NCBI RefSeq assembly: GCF_016583565.1
Contig: NZ_NRRF01000016.1
Coordinates: 1-64,000 of the forward strand
Length of the DNA stretch: 64,000 bases
Source: Thiocystis violacea
GTDB taxonomy: Bacteria > Pseudomonadota > Gammaproteobacteria > Chromatiales > Chromatiaceae
Direction of reading: 5' to 3'
Position numbers and translations under genes: made by a program. Positions within the stretch are counted from its first letter, which is position 1; every line of letters begins with the position of its first letter. Shown here in pieces: positions 56,949 through 64,000 of the stretch. The notes under the pieces were generated by a model, which saw nothing but the letters and a program-made list of their open reading frames with translations, had not been told where the DNA came from and ran no database searches.

Positions 56949-58232
56949 TCAGCGATAGAAGAGATCGCGATACGCCGTGTAGAGCGCGATGGTGAGCACG
57001 GGCAGGACGACCAGCAAACCCAGCATGAGGGGAAGCATGCCCAGAACGACCAGGACCATGGCGATGAGGCCATAGACCAGGAAGGGCAGGATGTTCTTCA
57101 GGCAACCCATGAAGCTGAGCTTGAAGGCCTGCAGCACGGGCACGTCGTTCAGCGCCACGAGCGCCGGCGCAAAGAACATCGCCATCGCCAGGGGGATGCC
57201 CAGGAGCATGGCGAACAGCACCGGCAGCAGGACGGAAGGCGCGGTTGCCATGGCCTCGAGGTCAGCCGGATTCATCGCCGCGCCGCTGGTCATCATGCCC
57301 GAAGTCCCGATCATGACGAAGAAGAGGCCGCCGATGACGAGCCCGATGAGCAGCGCGAACAGCAAATAGACGACGCCGACCAGGGCCAGTGGGCCGGGTT
57401 TCCGTGAGATTCCGGCGAAGAGCTGACTCACGGTGAAACCCTCGCCGCGATACTGGGCGTGCGCGCCCATGATGAGGCCGGCGGTGAACATCGGACCCAG
57501 GATGGTGGTCGCCAGGCTGCCGACGAAGGGCACGATGCTGAGCACGATGACGATGAGATAGAACAGCAGCAATGCGCCGACCCAAGTGCCCGGGGCTTGC
57601 TTGAACAGACCCCAGGCATCGACGATCCAGTTCCAGCCGCGACCCGCCCCGACCGAACGCGGGGGGTAGAGCGTATCATCACCCTCGCCGATCGGCGGCG
57701 GTGTCAGGTCGGCTTGCGGCGGGGCATAGGGATTCGCGGCGGCGCCCGCACCCTGACCTGAGGAGGACTTCCCGTGCGACTCCAGGTAGCGCTCCACCAC
57801 CACGCCGCAGGCCTGGCATACGCCGGTCAGGTCGGAGACCTCCTTGGCACCGCACTTCGGACAGGTCGACCAGTCTCCGTCAGACTCGCTACGCTCCTGC
57901 GCGCTGGGCTTGACGAGCTGCACACGCGGGTCTTGCTTGGAGACCTCGTTCGACTCTGGATAGGCTTTTAGCAAGGACTCGCCCTGAGGCGCCGCGGCAT
58001 CCTGCGGCTCGATGCTGATCACCAGCCCGACCGCGGTCATCGCGCCCCGATAACGCTCGGCCTCTTCCGCGCTGAGATTCTGCTTCAACACACGACCCCC
58101 ACCCTTGAGGACCAAGTCGCGCGCGGTCTCCTCCTTCATGCGAAATTTCTTGGCCAAGCGACGCACGACGTCGGACAGTTCCTGCCCCGGCATGAGGTTG
58201 CCTGAGAACAGGATTCGATACTGTGCATCCAT
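56949..58232 (-). CDS. BPSS1780-like membrane protein with zinc ribbon
   Basis: A 427-residue protein. The N-terminal 80 residues (YRILFSGNLMPGQELSDVVR...) form a small alpha/beta domain. A zinc ribbon follows (CPKCG...CQACG, about 123-145), then a Pro-rich linker and a C-terminal membrane domain with about six helices (about 200-420). The membrane part resembles the BPSS1780 family of unknown function. The ATG at 58232 has GAGGAG at about 7 bases; the open frame to 58346 is rejected. It follows the SEC-C/TPR gene by 32 bp on the same strand. Confidence 0.82.
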   Translation of the reverse strand: MDAQYRILFSGNLMPGQELSDVVRRLAKKFRMKEETARDLVLKGGGRVLKQNLSAEEAERYRGAMTAVGLVISIEPQDAAAPQGESLLKAYPESNEVSKQDPRVQLVKPSAQERSESDGDWSTCPKCGAKEVSDLTGVCQACGVVVERYLESHGKSSSGQGAGAAANPYAPPQADLTPPPIGEGDDTLYPPRSVGAGRGWNWIVDAWGLFKQAPGTWVGALLLFYLIVIVLSIVPFVGSLATTILGPMFTAGLIMGAHAQYRGEGFTVSQLFAGISRKPGPLALVGVVYLLFALLIGLVIGGLFFVMIGTSGMMTSGAAMNPADLEAMATAPSVLLPVLFAMLLGIPLAMAMFFAPALVALNDVPVLQAFKLSFMGCLKNILPFLVYGLIAMVLVVLGMLPLMLGLLVVLPVLTIALYTAYRDLFYR

Positions 58233-58264
58233 GAGGGTCTCCTCTGTGCGGTGGAGCGGTGTTA

Positions 58265-60253
58265 TCAAATGGCGCAGCGCTTCAGCCAAGCCAGGATCCC
58301 GGGCTCCGCGGCCCAGACGTCCAGCATGGCCTCGCGATACAGCCATGCCTGATCATCCCCGCCAGGCGTGATCCCGAGCGGGCTCAGACGCGGCTGCTTG
58401 ATGCGCTTGCGTGTCAAATAATGCGGAATGCGCGGCAGTCGCCGAATCGCCGTCTTCAGCACGGAACGCGCGCGCTCCTGGCGCCCGAGCCGATAGAGCG
58501 CCAGCACCTCGCCGTAGGCCAAGTCCGCCAGCAGATCCTCCGGGAAACGCTGGGCCAGGGCCAATGCGCGCTCGTCTTCGCCGTCGCGCAGATAATGGTT
58601 CATCAATTCGGCGCGTGCCCCATGATTGTCCTGGGGGTTCAGGCGCAGAAGGGTTTCCAGCGTCTCGATGGCGCCACCCGGCTGCCCCTCCTGAACCTGG
58701 CACAGGTAGCGCCGGAAGAGCAGCCGCAATGCCGAGCGGTTGCCCTTCACCGACCAGGGGATGTAGCGCGGGTCGCCCAGCGGCAAGAGTGCGTCCATGA
58801 CCGACCAGGCCCGATCCAGCAGCGGCCGGAGCAGGGCGTGGGAGATCCACGGCAGCGCGCTTTCCGGGTGCTCGTAGAGCGCGGTCGCCAGATCGTCGAG
58901 CACCTCCAGGCTGTCCGCGGCCTCCGGGTGACCGAGGAGATAGTCGACCCAGGCCGTATCGGCCCAGACATCGGCACCGTCCAGGAGCGTCAGATGGGTC
59001 GAGACGGGCTTGTCCGACGGATACAGCGCCCGCCAGAAAGACTCTAATTGACGCACGCGGGCCGGCGCACGCAGCTCGACCGGAAGCCCCCGCGCAACCG
59101 CCGCGCCCATTGAGGGTGCATCCACCGGGTCGACCCGCGCCCCGAATCCGCTCCGACGCCGGGGGAGGTCGTCCGCGGTATCGAAGAGATCGAGCTGGTC
59201 GGCCCGACGCGGCGCGGCACGCGGCGGCTTGACGACGGCCAAAGCGTAGCTGGGCAAGGGCCTGGCGGCGATGACGGACATCCAGTCGTTGAGATCCACC
59301 AGCACCGGATCCAACGCATCCGCATGGCTGCTGACCATCGCCTCCTGAGGATCCGTGACGGCACGCTCCAGGAAGTCCATGAAGCCCTCGTCCCCGTAGC
59401 CGAGCCGGCGCAGCTTGTGCAGCCAGAAGCGCGCGCGCTCCCGCGCCAGCCAGTCCTTGTGCTGCGCGGCCAGCAGGGTGATCTCCAACAGCGCCGTGCT
59501 CGGATTGTCCGGGTTGCTGCGCAGCGCCGCGGTGAAGGCGGTCTCGGCCCGAGCATAATCGCCTTCATCGATGTGAATGGTGCTGCGACGCTGCCAGGCG
59601 GCGGCCTGCATGGCGCGGCCGCCCTCGTTGCACACCCGATCGAGGAACACGAGCTTCTTGCGCCAATGATCGAGCCGATCATAGGCATCGCAGAGGATAT
59701 CGAGCGCCGGCTCGTAGCGTGCATCCAGCTCATCGAGGGAGCCGGCGAAGAGCGGCTCCAGCAGCGTGACGACCCGACCCGGTCGATCCTCGTCCAGCCA
59801 GCGATCCGCGATCTTGGCGAGCAGCGGACCGGGAATGGCATTCAAGGCCAGCGCCTCGCGCAGCGCGCGCTCGGGCAGCTCGTCGAGGAGAACCTCCCAG
59901 ATCAGCTCGCTGGAGAGTTCCGGCATGTCGTCGACGTTGCCGCAGCAACTGGAATAGGGGAGACCCGAGCCGCAGGAGCAGAGCGACTCCGGGGGAGGCG
60001 TCTCCATGGGGATGGGCTGAAAACCGTTGATCGGTTGCGGCGTCGCATTCCAGATCACGGTTGCGAGCAGCGCGGCCAAACGCTGGATCTCGAACGAATC
60101 CAGGTGCGCATCCGCCAGACCGAGAATCTCCGGAATGCGTGTGCGCGCCCAACGCAGGAAGGCGACCTGATCAGGCCGCGTCAGGATCTGGCGGACAGCC
60201 TGCACGATGACCTGCTCGAAATGCTCGGCGTCGGCCGTCTCTTGGTGGAACAT
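58265..60253 (-). CDS. SEC-C motif and TPR-like repeat protein
   Basis: A 662-residue soluble protein, nearly all helical. A SEC-C zinc motif (C92-S-C94 ... C103-C104, CSCGSGLPYSSCCG) lies near the N-terminus. Several TPR-like pairs occur at about 185-285 (YARAETAFTAALRSNPDNPS) and again in the C-terminal third (GAIETLETLLRLNPQDN). Such proteins usually mediate protein contacts; the SEC-C knuckle in SecA binds SecB and ribosomes. No enzymatic motif was seen. It precedes the BPSS1780-like gene closely. Function unknown. Confidence 0.8.
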   Translation of the reverse strand: MFHQETADAEHFEQVIVQAVRQILTRPDQVAFLRWARTRIPEILGLADAHLDSFEIQRLAALLATVIWNATPQPINGFQPIPMETPPPESLCSCGSGLPYSSCCGNVDDMPELSSELIWEVLLDELPERALREALALNAIPGPLLAKIADRWLDEDRPGRVVTLLEPLFAGSLDELDARYEPALDILCDAYDRLDHWRKKLVFLDRVCNEGGRAMQAAAWQRRSTIHIDEGDYARAETAFTAALRSNPDNPSTALLEITLLAAQHKDWLARERARFWLHKLRRLGYGDEGFMDFLERAVTDPQEAMVSSHADALDPVLVDLNDWMSVIAARPLPSYALAVVKPPRAAPRRADQLDLFDTADDLPRRRSGFGARVDPVDAPSMGAAVARGLPVELRAPARVRQLESFWRALYPSDKPVSTHLTLLDGADVWADTAWVDYLLGHPEAADSLEVLDDLATALYEHPESALPWISHALLRPLLDRAWSVMDALLPLGDPRYIPWSVKGNRSALRLLFRRYLCQVQEGQPGGAIETLETLLRLNPQDNHGARAELMNHYLRDGEDERALALAQRFPEDLLADLAYGEVLALYRLGRQERARSVLKTAIRRLPRIPHYLTRKRIKQPRLSPLGITPGGDDQAWLYREAMLDVWAAEPGILAWLKRCAI

Positions 60254-60583
60254 GTCAGGTTCCTCCGCTGGGGTGAGGCTGCCGAGCGTGCCGGCGACCT
60301 CCGCTTGTCAGGATCGACATACTTGCGTTGCTACGCGGCCTAGAACCATCGCCGAGACTCTGATGTGCGGCGAAACTGTGCAAGCCAACCATCAGGGACA
60401 CGCATAACCTTTAAGGAACACGCACAACCCTCTAGTCGGCCAACCTGCATTGTACCCCGCGACTTCGGCTTTGTGTCGATCAGCGATGCGACCTCCTTCG
60501 CGAAATCCACCACCGCGGACCAGCCATTCCGACGGATGCGCGCTTCGAGCACGCACCCGAGCGGAACTTGATACAGTTCCCGG
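60254..60583. other. intergenic region between divergent genes
   Basis: About 330 bp upstream of both the SEC-C gene and the antiporter gene. A minus-strand frame (60340-60678, up to 112 residues) overlaps the start of the antiporter gene; it lacks a good ribosome binding site and resembles nothing known, so it is not called. Promoters for both genes must lie here, but none was convincing by eye. Confidence 0.45.
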
Positions 60584-62281
60584 ATGGAATTACAGAGTTT
60601 CGTCTTCTCCGCCATCGTGCTGCTGACAGCGGCGGCGCTCTCCGTCGCCCTCTTCAAGCACCTCGGGCTGGGATCCATCCTGGGTCTGCTGGTCGCGGGG
60701 ATCGTGGTGGGTCCGCACTCACCCGGTCCCTATGTGACCGCGCACGTCGACGACGTGCGCAGCTTCACCGAGCTGGGCGTGGTCCTGCTGCTCTTCATGA
60801 TCGGGCTGGAGATGCAGCCCAAGCGCCTGTGGGCGCTCAGGCGCGAGGTCTTTGGCCTGGGCATGGTGCAGATCCTGCTTTGCGGCATCGGCATCGCGGC
60901 CTATATCTCCTTCTACGAGGCGTCCTGGGAGGCCGCGCTCATCATCGGCCTGACCATGGCGCTGTCCTCGACCGCACTGGTGATGCAACTGCTGCATGAG
61001 CGCGGGGATCTCGCCACCCGCCACGGCACCTGCGCCTTCGCCATCCTGCTGATGCAAGACCTGGCGGTGGTGCCCATGCTGGCGATCGTCCCCTTGCTGT
61101 CCGATCTGCGATCCGCATCGCCCGAGCTGCCCTTGGGAGAGCAAGCGCTCACCTTGATCGGCATGTTCGCGCTGGTGATCGTCTTCGGCCGCTACGTGGT
61201 CCCCTTCGCGCTGGAGCGCCTGCTGCGGCAGAGCAACCGCGAGGCCTTCGCCCTGGTGGTGATGCTGGCGGTCTTCCTCTCCGCCTGGGCCATGCACAAG
61301 GCCGGGCTCTCGATGGCGCTGGGGGCCTTCATGATGGGCATGCTGCTGTCCACCTCGCGCTTCAGCTTCCAGATCCAGGCCCACATCGAGCCCTTCAAAG
61401 GACTGCTGATGAGCCTCTTCTTCGTCGCCGTCGGCATGTCGATCGACCTGCCGGCGATCGCCGCCCAGCCCCTGCTGCTCGCCCAGCATGTGATCGTCAT
61501 CGTCACCATCAAGCTCGTGGTGCTCTTCCTGATCGCGCTGCTGTTCGGACTGCCGCGCGGGGTGGCGACGCGGGTTGCCTTCCTGCTCGCGCAGAACGGC
61601 GAATTCGGTTTCGTGCTCTTCGGCTTCGCCAAGGCCATGGGCGTGATCGGCGAGTCGACCTTCGTGATCGCCGTCAGCGTGATCTCGGTCAGCATGCTGC
61701 TCACGCCCATCCTGGTGCGCATCGGTGACGATCTGGCGCGACGCGCCGAGCGGCGCAAGACGGCGCCACAGTGCTTCGACCACGAGGCGACGGGCGTCCA
61801 GCCCAAGGGGCGCGTGGTGGTCGCCGGCTACGGGCGCGTCGGCCATACCATCGCGACCCTGCTGGAGGTGAACCAGATCCCCTTCATCGCCTTCGACACC
61901 AACCCGACCAATGTCGAGCGTGGCGTGCGCGACGGACGCGCCGTCTACTACGGCGACATCGGCGACATGGAGCTGCTCGCGGCCGCCCATATCGACAACG
62001 CCTCGCTGGTCGTCCTGACCATCGACCATGGCCCCACGGCGCTGCGGGCGGTCTCGCACATCCGCAACGCCTATCCACAGATCCCGGTGATTGCCCGCGC
62101 GCGTGATCTGGAGGCGTGCGGGAGCCTGCTGCGGGCCGGCGCGACACGCGCCTATCCGGAGGCGATCGAGAGCAGCCTCCGGCTGGGCGCCGAGGCGTTG
62201 GAAATGCTCGGGGTCGCCACCGAGGACGTGGATTCGCTGCTGCAGGGCGTGCGCAGCCAGAATTATGCGCCGGTGGAATGA
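60584..62281 (+). CDS. KefB-type monovalent cation:proton antiporter with TrkA-N domain
   Basis: A 565-residue CPA2-family protein. About 12 transmembrane helices (1-385) include GLVVAGIVVGPH-like and GVVLLLFMIGLEMQ segments, the QDLAVVPML helix and FLLAQNGEFGFVLF, all typical of Kef/Ybal antiporters. A cytoplasmic RCK/TrkA-N domain follows (about 402-535) with the nucleotide motif VVVAGYGRVGHTIA and a D at the end of the second strand. It should exchange K+ or Na+ for protons. The ATG at 60584 has no strong ribosome binding site. Gating ligand (NAD(H) or glutathione) not resolvable. Confidence 0.9.
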   Translation: MELQSFVFSAIVLLTAAALSVALFKHLGLGSILGLLVAGIVVGPHSPGPYVTAHVDDVRSFTELGVVLLLFMIGLEMQPKRLWALRREVFGLGMVQILLCGIGIAAYISFYEASWEAALIIGLTMALSSTALVMQLLHERGDLATRHGTCAFAILLMQDLAVVPMLAIVPLLSDLRSASPELPLGEQALTLIGMFALVIVFGRYVVPFALERLLRQSNREAFALVVMLAVFLSAWAMHKAGLSMALGAFMMGMLLSTSRFSFQIQAHIEPFKGLLMSLFFVAVGMSIDLPAIAAQPLLLAQHVIVIVTIKLVVLFLIALLFGLPRGVATRVAFLLAQNGEFGFVLFGFAKAMGVIGESTFVIAVSVISVSMLLTPILVRIGDDLARRAERRKTAPQCFDHEATGVQPKGRVVVAGYGRVGHTIATLLEVNQIPFIAFDTNPTNVERGVRDGRAVYYGDIGDMELLAAAHIDNASLVVLTIDHGPTALRAVSHIRNAYPQIPVIARARDLEACGSLLRAGATRAYPEAIESSLRLGAEALEMLGVATEDVDSLLQGVRSQNYAPVE

Positions 62282-62340
62282 ACGGCGAGGCGGCCCGTCA
62301 CTGGCATATCCGCGTCGCTCACCGTCTTTCGGCGCCCTCG

Positions 62341-62362
62341 TCGCGGCGGGGCGCCGCTCCCA
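62341..62362. repeat. 22-bp dispersed repeat, copy 2
   Basis: Identical over 22 bp to positions 39048-39069. Here it lies 60 bp after the antiporter gene and has no visible partner arm. Confidence 0.7.
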
Positions 62363-62436
62363 CGCCCCGTCGCGCAAGCACCGCCCCGCAGGTTGCCCTG
62401 ACCATCCAAACTCAGTAGGCTTTTTCGCCGCTGGAT

Positions 62437-62511
62437 ACAAACGACCGCTTCACAAGCGACTGCTTCATAAGCGACTGTTTCACAAGCAACTAATTCACAA
62501 ACGACTGATTC
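62437..62511 (+). repeat. five-copy 15-bp tandem repeat
   Basis: Five contiguous 15-bp units (starting 62437, 62452, 62467, 62482 and 62497) follow the pattern ACAAGCGACTGCTTC with 1-5 changes between copies. The array ends 15 bp before the methyltransferase start at 62527. The third unit begins ATAAGC; copies 4 and 5 are richer in A/T. Function unknown; it may influence expression of the downstream gene or simply be a slippage product. Confidence 0.85.
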
Positions 62512-62526
62512 GAGGACACTTCGACG

Positions 62527-63207
62527 ATGGAAAACCCGACGACGGAAAGCAGCAGCGAGCTTGCTCGGTTCAATATGATTCAGCAGCAAGTCCGGCCATG
62601 GGGCGTCCTGGACGACCGCGCGCTGGACGTCATGGCCGAGATCCAGCGCGAGTCCTTCGTCCCAGATGCCTATCGTGCCCTGGCCTATGCCGACATCGAC
62701 ATCCCCATCGGCGAGGACAGCTGCATGCTCCACCCCAAGCTCGTCGGCCACCTGCTGCAGGCACTGCAGGTGCATCCCGGCGACAAGGCACTCGAGATCG
62801 GCACGGGCACGGGTTATGTCTCGACCTGTCTCAGTCGCCTGGGCGCGCGCGTGACCAGCATCGAGATCGACCCGACCCTGGCGAGCGCCGCGCGTGAGCG
62901 GCTGGCCGCGCTCAAGGTGAAAAACGTCGATATCCGGGAAGCCGACGGCCTCGCCATGCCCATGCCGGGCGCCCCCTATGATGCCATCGCCGTCACCGGC
63001 TCCATGCCGACGGAGGCGGCCCTGCCCATGCTGCAGGCACAACTCGCGATCGGCGGCCGGCTGTTCTGCGTCTTGGGCGAAGCGCCTGTCATGACATGCC
63101 TGCGCATCCGCCGCATGAGCAAGGACGACTTCCGTCGCGAGGCCCTCTTCGAGACCTTCGTGCCGCCCCTCAAGAACGTCGCGGAGCCAGCCGGCTTCGA
63201 GTTCTGA
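62527..63207 (+). CDS. PIMT-like SAM-dependent methyltransferase
   Basis: A 226-residue Rossmann-fold methyltransferase of the protein-L-isoaspartate methyltransferase family. The N-terminus has MIQQQVRPWGV and VPDAYRALAYAD; the SAM motif is EIGTGTGY at 90-97, followed by an acidic residue in SIEIDPTLA. The substrate region that in true PIMT reads roughly Q-T-I-S-Q-P is replaced here by SCMLHPKLV, so isoaspartyl repair activity is doubtful. The ATG follows GAGGACAC. The tandem repeat lies just upstream. Such divergent PIMT-like proteins are widespread and their targets are unknown. Confidence 0.88.
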   Translation: MENPTTESSSELARFNMIQQQVRPWGVLDDRALDVMAEIQRESFVPDAYRALAYADIDIPIGEDSCMLHPKLVGHLLQALQVHPGDKALEIGTGTGYVSTCLSRLGARVTSIEIDPTLASAARERLAALKVKNVDIREADGLAMPMPGAPYDAIAVTGSMPTEAALPMLQAQLAIGGRLFCVLGEAPVMTCLRIRRMSKDDFRREALFETFVPPLKNVAEPAGFEF

Positions 63208-63384
63208 CGCCGCCGCCCGCCATTCAAGCCGCGGCAGGCAGCTGCAAAGGGGCGCGAGACGCCACATCGGCCGCCGACTATGCGTTTTGCCAATCCTTGA
63301 TTTTGATAAGGCTAATAGCGCACACTCGCTCGGCTCCCGTATCGGCGGAAGCATTGACGTATAACGATTTCGGAGGACAGGCCA

Positions 63385-63963
63385 ATGAGTGTCCAACAGG
63401 CCCACATGCCACTGTGCCAACGCAGCGCGTCGCAGCTTCTCATCATCGACGCCCAGGAACGCCTCGCCGCGGCCATGCCGCCGGACGAGCTCGAGGTCGT
63501 GGTCGACAACATCAACCGCCTGCTCACCGCCGCCAAGGTGATGGGCATTCCGGTGATCGCGACCCAGCACAACTCCAAAGGGCTCGGCCCCATCATCGAG
63601 AACATCCGCGGCAATATTCCGGATGTCCACGAGCCGACCGAGAAGACCGCCTTCTCCTGCTGCACCGCGCCCGGCTTCGAACGCAACATCTCCCTGCACC
63701 CCGACCGCCGTCAGCTCGTCGTGGTCGGCATGGAGGCGCACATCTGCATCGCCCAGACCGTCTCCGGCCTGCAACGCTGGGGTTATCAGGTCTTCGTGCC
63801 GGCCGACGGCATCATCTCGCGCAAGCCCGCCTTGAAGCAGAACGTGCTCGACCGCATGCGCGCCAGCGGCATTCAGGTCGTCTGCACCGAATCCGTCGGC
63901 TTCGAGTGGATCGGCGACTCCACCGACGCCCAGTTCCGCGCCGTCTGGTCACTCTTCAAGTAG
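63385..63963 (+). CDS. isochorismatase-family hydrolase
   Basis: A 192-residue cysteine hydrolase. The catalytic triad is visible as D22 (LLIIDAQE), K87 (PTEKTAF) and C121 (GMEAHICIAQT), with a cis-peptide-type VGMEAH turn. Family members hydrolyse isochorismate, nicotinamide or other amides; this short YcaC-like form has no predicted substrate. The ATG at 63385 follows GGAGG at about 9 bases. It is separated from the methyltransferase gene by 177 bp. The window ends 37 bp after its stop. Confidence 0.9.
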   Translation: MSVQQAHMPLCQRSASQLLIIDAQERLAAAMPPDELEVVVDNINRLLTAAKVMGIPVIATQHNSKGLGPIIENIRGNIPDVHEPTEKTAFSCCTAPGFERNISLHPDRRQLVVVGMEAHICIAQTVSGLQRWGYQVFVPADGIISRKPALKQNVLDRMRASGIQVVCTESVGFEWIGDSTDAQFRAVWSLFK

Positions 63964-64000
63964 TCGCGCGCCCGTCTCCCACGCGCCCCAAAGAGTCGTC

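Noticed and set aside
60340..60678. 112-residue minus-strand frame between the SEC-C and antiporter genes
   Set aside because: Overlaps the antiporter start, no good ribosome binding site and no recognised similarity; kept only as a note in the gap entry.
62437..62511. Tandem repeat as a CRISPR array
   Set aside because: Units are contiguous 15-mers with no spacers, and no cas genes are present.

Overview
The window looks like a chromosomal segment of a high-GC gammaproteobacterium, most likely a purple sulfur bacterium of the family Chromatiaceae. The strongest pointer is the polyhydroxyalkanoate locus: a class III synthase (phaE-phaC) runs one way and phaA-phaR-phasin-phaB runs the other, the arrangement known from Allochromatium vinosum. 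The order tyrS / erpA / DUF6776 / argC, sspA-sspB beside petABC, and the GntR-type prp cluster also fit this group. No tRNA gene, insertion sequence, prophage, CRISPR array or plasmid feature was recognised.

Layout. 0-6 kb: a very strong rRNA-type promoter fires off the left edge behind tyrS; then a minus-strand run of rubredoxin, DUF5063, an unusual A-type Fe-S carrier, argC, DUF6776 and erpA. 6-9 kb: thiD-thiE-hemL. 9-17 kb: propionate catabolism by the 2-methylcitrate cycle (prpE; a GntR/FCD regulator with a palindromic operator; prpB, prpC, prpD), interrupted by a DUF3096 membrane protein and a TIGR04282 transferase. 17-24 kb: mostly conserved hypothetical membrane proteins, lipoproteins and hydrolases, including a 44-residue membrane microprotein. 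22.8-27.8 kb: sspA-sspB, the cytochrome bc1 operon petABC and a Nif3-family protein. 28-34 kb: the PHA locus with two related TGCA-rich inverted repeats that look like PhaR operators. 34-39 kb: a degenerate REC-REC-GGDEF-EAL protein with a zinc-ribbon partner, then a TPP riboswitch driving thiC.

39-57 kb is the accessory, surface-oriented part. It holds a secreted Cys-rich protein with two PPC-like domains, GT2 plus DUF2304 and two GT4 glycosyltransferases, two polytopic membrane proteins, an exported Asp-box (BNR) protein, an abundant-looking exported 361-residue protein, a GNAT enzyme, a TPR/GT41 O-GlcNAc-transferase-like protein, and divergently from it a PIG-L deacetylase-GT2-coiled-coil fusion. 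The last pair is the best candidate for an undescribed system: an enzyme that could add GlcNAc-type sugar to protein next to one that could deacetylate and extend it. This is inference from domains and position only.

57-64 kb: a BPSS1780-like membrane protein, a SEC-C/TPR protein, a KefB-type antiporter with a TrkA-N domain, a five-copy 15-bp tandem repeat, a divergent PIMT-like methyltransferase and an isochorismatase-family hydrolase. Metabolically the window joins carbon storage (PHA), propionyl-CoA disposal, thiamine and tetrapyrrole synthesis and photosynthetic/respiratory electron transfer through bc1. Function calls rest on motif recognition by eye; no database search was run.
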